Source of the DNA: an uncultured Sphingomonas sp.
Lineage (GTDB): Bacteria; Pseudomonadota; Alphaproteobacteria; Sphingomonadales; Sphingomonadaceae
Direction of reading: 5' to 3'
DNA: 64,000 nt
Assembly: GCF_937871615.1 (NCBI RefSeq)
Contig: NZ_CALMPA010000023.1
Span: 161,699 to 225,698 of the forward strand
In this document: positions 62,174 through 64,000 of the stretch, piece by piece
How the letters are laid out: every line of letters starts with the position of its first letter
Numbering within the stretch: position 1 is the stretch's first letter
Notes under the pieces: model-generated
The model's input: the letters and a program-made list of their open reading frames with translations, nothing else
The model's database searches: none
What the model was told of the DNA's origin: nothing
Made by a program: the position numbers and the translations under genes

Positions 62174-64000
62174 CACGCAGCCTCCCGCTCGCCGACGCGC
62201 TGGATCGGATAGGTGTCGATCAGCTTGCCGATGATGGCCGCGCCGTCCGCGCCGACGGGCACGAAGAAGCGGAGCTTCCACGTGATGATCTCGCTGAAGA
62301 GGCCATAGGCGCGCAGGCGCTCACGCATCGCGTCGGTGAAGCCCGACAATTCGATGCGATCGGCGCCCATGACGCGCACGCGGCGGAGTTGGAGGCTTTC
62401 GGCCAGGTCGAGGATCGTCTTGCCCTCGACCAGCGCGGCATAGGCGTGATCGGCTGAAAGGCTGGTCGTCCCGACCGTCGTGGCGTTGGCGACCCAGGCG
62501 GGCGACACGCGGCGGCCGATGATCCGTTCGCCATCGTCGGTCTGAAGCCGATAGACGCGGCTCGACTCGTTGGGCAGGCGCTTCCAGATCGGCAGCAGCA
62601 GGCCGGCTGCGATGTGGATCGTGGAGTCGGAATAGGCCGGCACCTCGGTGACTTCCGCGTTCCACGCGGCGGTGAACTCCGTCCGGCTGGCAGCGATCCA
62701 GTGGCTCTCGTCCATCATGCGCATCGAGGCATGATGCTGCTCCATAGGCCGGATCAGCCGGACGCGACGTTCGATCTCCCCATCGTCGAGCATGAGCGAA
62801 GGCGCTGGAAGCTGAACGGCGGCGCGGTGCGAGCGCTCGTTGACCAGCAACATGGCGGCCGGATCGTCGAGCCACGCCATCGCTTCCTCGGCGGTCATCG
62901 GCCGGTTGCGCTCGCGCTGCTGGATGGTGAGCAGGCTGGTTTCCGCGCCGGTGCCCGGATGGGTGTAGATCGTCTGGCGATCTGTGACGACGAAGCTCTC
63001 CGCGCGTAGCGTCTCCAGCCCGATGTCGTAGATGCCCGCCGCGATCGCGCCCTCGACCTTGGCAGTCAAAAGCTGCTCGAAGGCGGCGAACAGGATGTCC
63101 TGGAGGTCGATGGTCAGCGCGAGCAGGCGGTTGAGAAAGGTCGTGATCGGCGGCAGCTCGTCCTTGATGCCGTTGTCGTCCATCAGCTTCAGGCCGGTCG
63201 TGTCCTCGAACCGCTGGAGCGAGCACCCTTCGACCTTGCCGCGGACGATCAGGATATAGAGCTGGCGCAAGGCATCGCGCGCATAGTGGCTCTCCAGATT
63301 ATCCTCGGGCCGGAACAGACCCTGGCCGCCGGTCTGGCGCTGGCCGCGCGTGATCGCGCCCAGCGTGTCGAGCCGTCGCGCGATAGTCGAGAGGAAGCGC
63401 TTCTCCGCTTTCACATTGGTCGCGATCGGACGGAAGAGCGGCGGCTGCGCCTGGTTGGTGCGGTGGGTGCGGCCAAGGCCCTGGATCGCGGCGTCGGCTT
63501 TCCAGCCCGGCTCAAGCAGATAGTGGACGCGAAGCCGCGTGTTCCGCGCCGACAGCTCGGCATGGTAGCTGCGTCCCGTGCCGCCGGCGTCGGAGAAGAT
63601 CAGCATGCGCTTCAAATCGTCCATGAAGGCCTGGGTCTCGGCGAGATTGGCCGACGCGGCGCGGGTCTCGACCGCAAGGCGCTGTCCCTTGCGCACGATG
63701 CGACGCGAGCGGCCGGTGACCTCGGCCACCATGTCCGTGCCGAAATGTTGGACGATCTGGTCGAGCGCGCCAGGGACCGGCGGAAGGCTCGCGAGCTTCT
63801 CGATCAGCTCGGTGCGGCGGGCAACCGCCTCGCGACTTTCGACAGGCTGGCCGTCGCGATAGACCGGACGCGAGGACATATTGCCCTCGCCGTCGGTGAA
63901 GGGCTCGTAGAGCTGCACCGGGAAGGAATGGGCGAGATAGTCCAGGACGTATTCTTTGCAGTCGCAGTTTATGTCGAGCGTGGCAGCGGGAGGCGCAGAT
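62173..64000 (-). CDS. Strawberry-notch-type helicase, C-terminal part
   Basis: The visible 609 residues are open to the window edge (a GTG at 63918 is internal: the frame continues upstream as SFPVQLYEPFTDGEGN). They carry the C-terminal helicase lobe with motif VI in QGLGRTHRTNQAQPPL and the strawberry-notch blocks IFSDAGGTGRSYHAE, ETLRAESFVV and WLPIWKRLPNESSRVYRLQ-like. Full proteins are about 1400 residues with an N-terminal methyltransferase/helicase half. It ends overlapping the Toprim gene. Confidence 0.92.
   Translation of the reverse strand, partial: SAPPAATLDINCDCKEYVLDYLAHSFPVQLYEPFTDGEGNMSSRPVYRDGQPVESREAVARRTELIEKLASLPPVPGALDQIVQHFGTDMVAEVTGRSRRIVRKGQRLAVETRAASANLAETQAFMDDLKRMLIFSDAGGTGRSYHAELSARNTRLRVHYLLEPGWKADAAIQGLGRTHRTNQAQPPLFRPIATNVKAEKRFLSTIARRLDTLGAITRGQRQTGGQGLFRPEDNLESHYARDALRQLYILIVRGKVEGCSLQRFEDTTGLKLMDDNGIKDELPPITTFLNRLLALTIDLQDILFAAFEQLLTAKVEGAIAAGIYDIGLETLRAESFVVTDRQTIYTHPGTGAETSLLTIQQRERNRPMTAEEAMAWLDDPAAMLLVNERSHRAAVQLPAPSLMLDDGEIERRVRLIRPMEQHHASMRMMDESHWIAASRTEFTAAWNAEVTEVPAYSDSTIHIAAGLLLPIWKRLPNESSRVYRLQTDDGERIIGRRVSPAWVANATTVGTTSLSADHAYAALVEGKTILDLAESLQLRRVRVMGADRIELSGFTDAMRERLRAYGLFSEIITWKLRFFVPVGADGAAIIGKLIDTYPIQRVGEREAA

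Overview
The window looks like an alphaproteobacterium of the Sphingomonas group (high GC; dnaK-dnaJ under a CTTG-N17-CCTATAT heat-shock promoter; sphingomonad-like short palindromes). This placement is inference from gene content and style, not from a database search.

Positions 1-4066 are chromosome: the start of a PCu(A)C copper-chaperone lipoprotein (minus strand), dnaK, dnaJ, a small exported protein, and the 5' half of a tRNA-Arg(CCG) broken by insertion. From there to the end the DNA reads as integrated mobile DNA. An intact tRNA-Arg(CCG) lies at 4315-4391. A 47-nt relative of its 3' half lies at 17943-17989, beside a tyrosine integrase.

Positions 4391-17990 form a compact defence and stability island. 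It holds: (i) three translationally coupled genes for a PIN-like protein, a CoiA-like nuclease and a protein with a HEPN-type RNxxxH motif; (ii) a bacterial ubiquitin-like operon (Ubl, ThiF/E1-like enzyme, DUF6527 protein) divergent from an XRE repressor and an ImmA/IrrE metallopeptidase, with two identical ATTGC-N6-GCAAT dyads between them; (iii) a subtilisin-like protease plus AAA+ ATPase resembling IetAS; (iv) a HipBA toxin-antitoxin pair; and (v) the integrase with a small downstream gene.

Positions 18400-35100 are cargo. First come redox and metal genes: periplasmic rubrerythrin-like protein, PepSY protein, two cytochrome b561 proteins, an OmpR-type two-component system and a VIT-family transporter. 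Then a PilZ protein, a Mg2+ P-type ATPase (MgtA) with a hairpin in its leader, an Omp-barrel/OprB fusion porin, MgtC, a FixL/FixJ-like pair and a LysR regulator.

Positions 35060-64000, almost all on the minus strand, are an ICE backbone of the Trb type. From right to left: strawberry-notch helicase (cut by the window end), Toprim protein, DUF2493 protein, a HEPN/Toprim defence-like gene with a frameshift, small membrane proteins, DUF736, XRE, DUF2285-related genes, AlpA-like regulator, RepA, ParA, a partition-like small protein, DUF2840, TraF, DUF736, lytic transglycosylase, candidate oriT, relaxase, TraG, CopG-like protein, then TrbB-C-D-E-J-K-L-F-G-I and DUF2274. An SRPBCC gene on the plus strand interrupts the conjugation block. 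The far attachment site is outside the window.

The most noteworthy item is the ubiquitin-like operon. Its Ubl ends without Gly-Gly, its E1-like protein has no cysteine in the usual crossover-loop position, and no separate E2 is encoded, so any conjugation chemistry would have to be non-standard.
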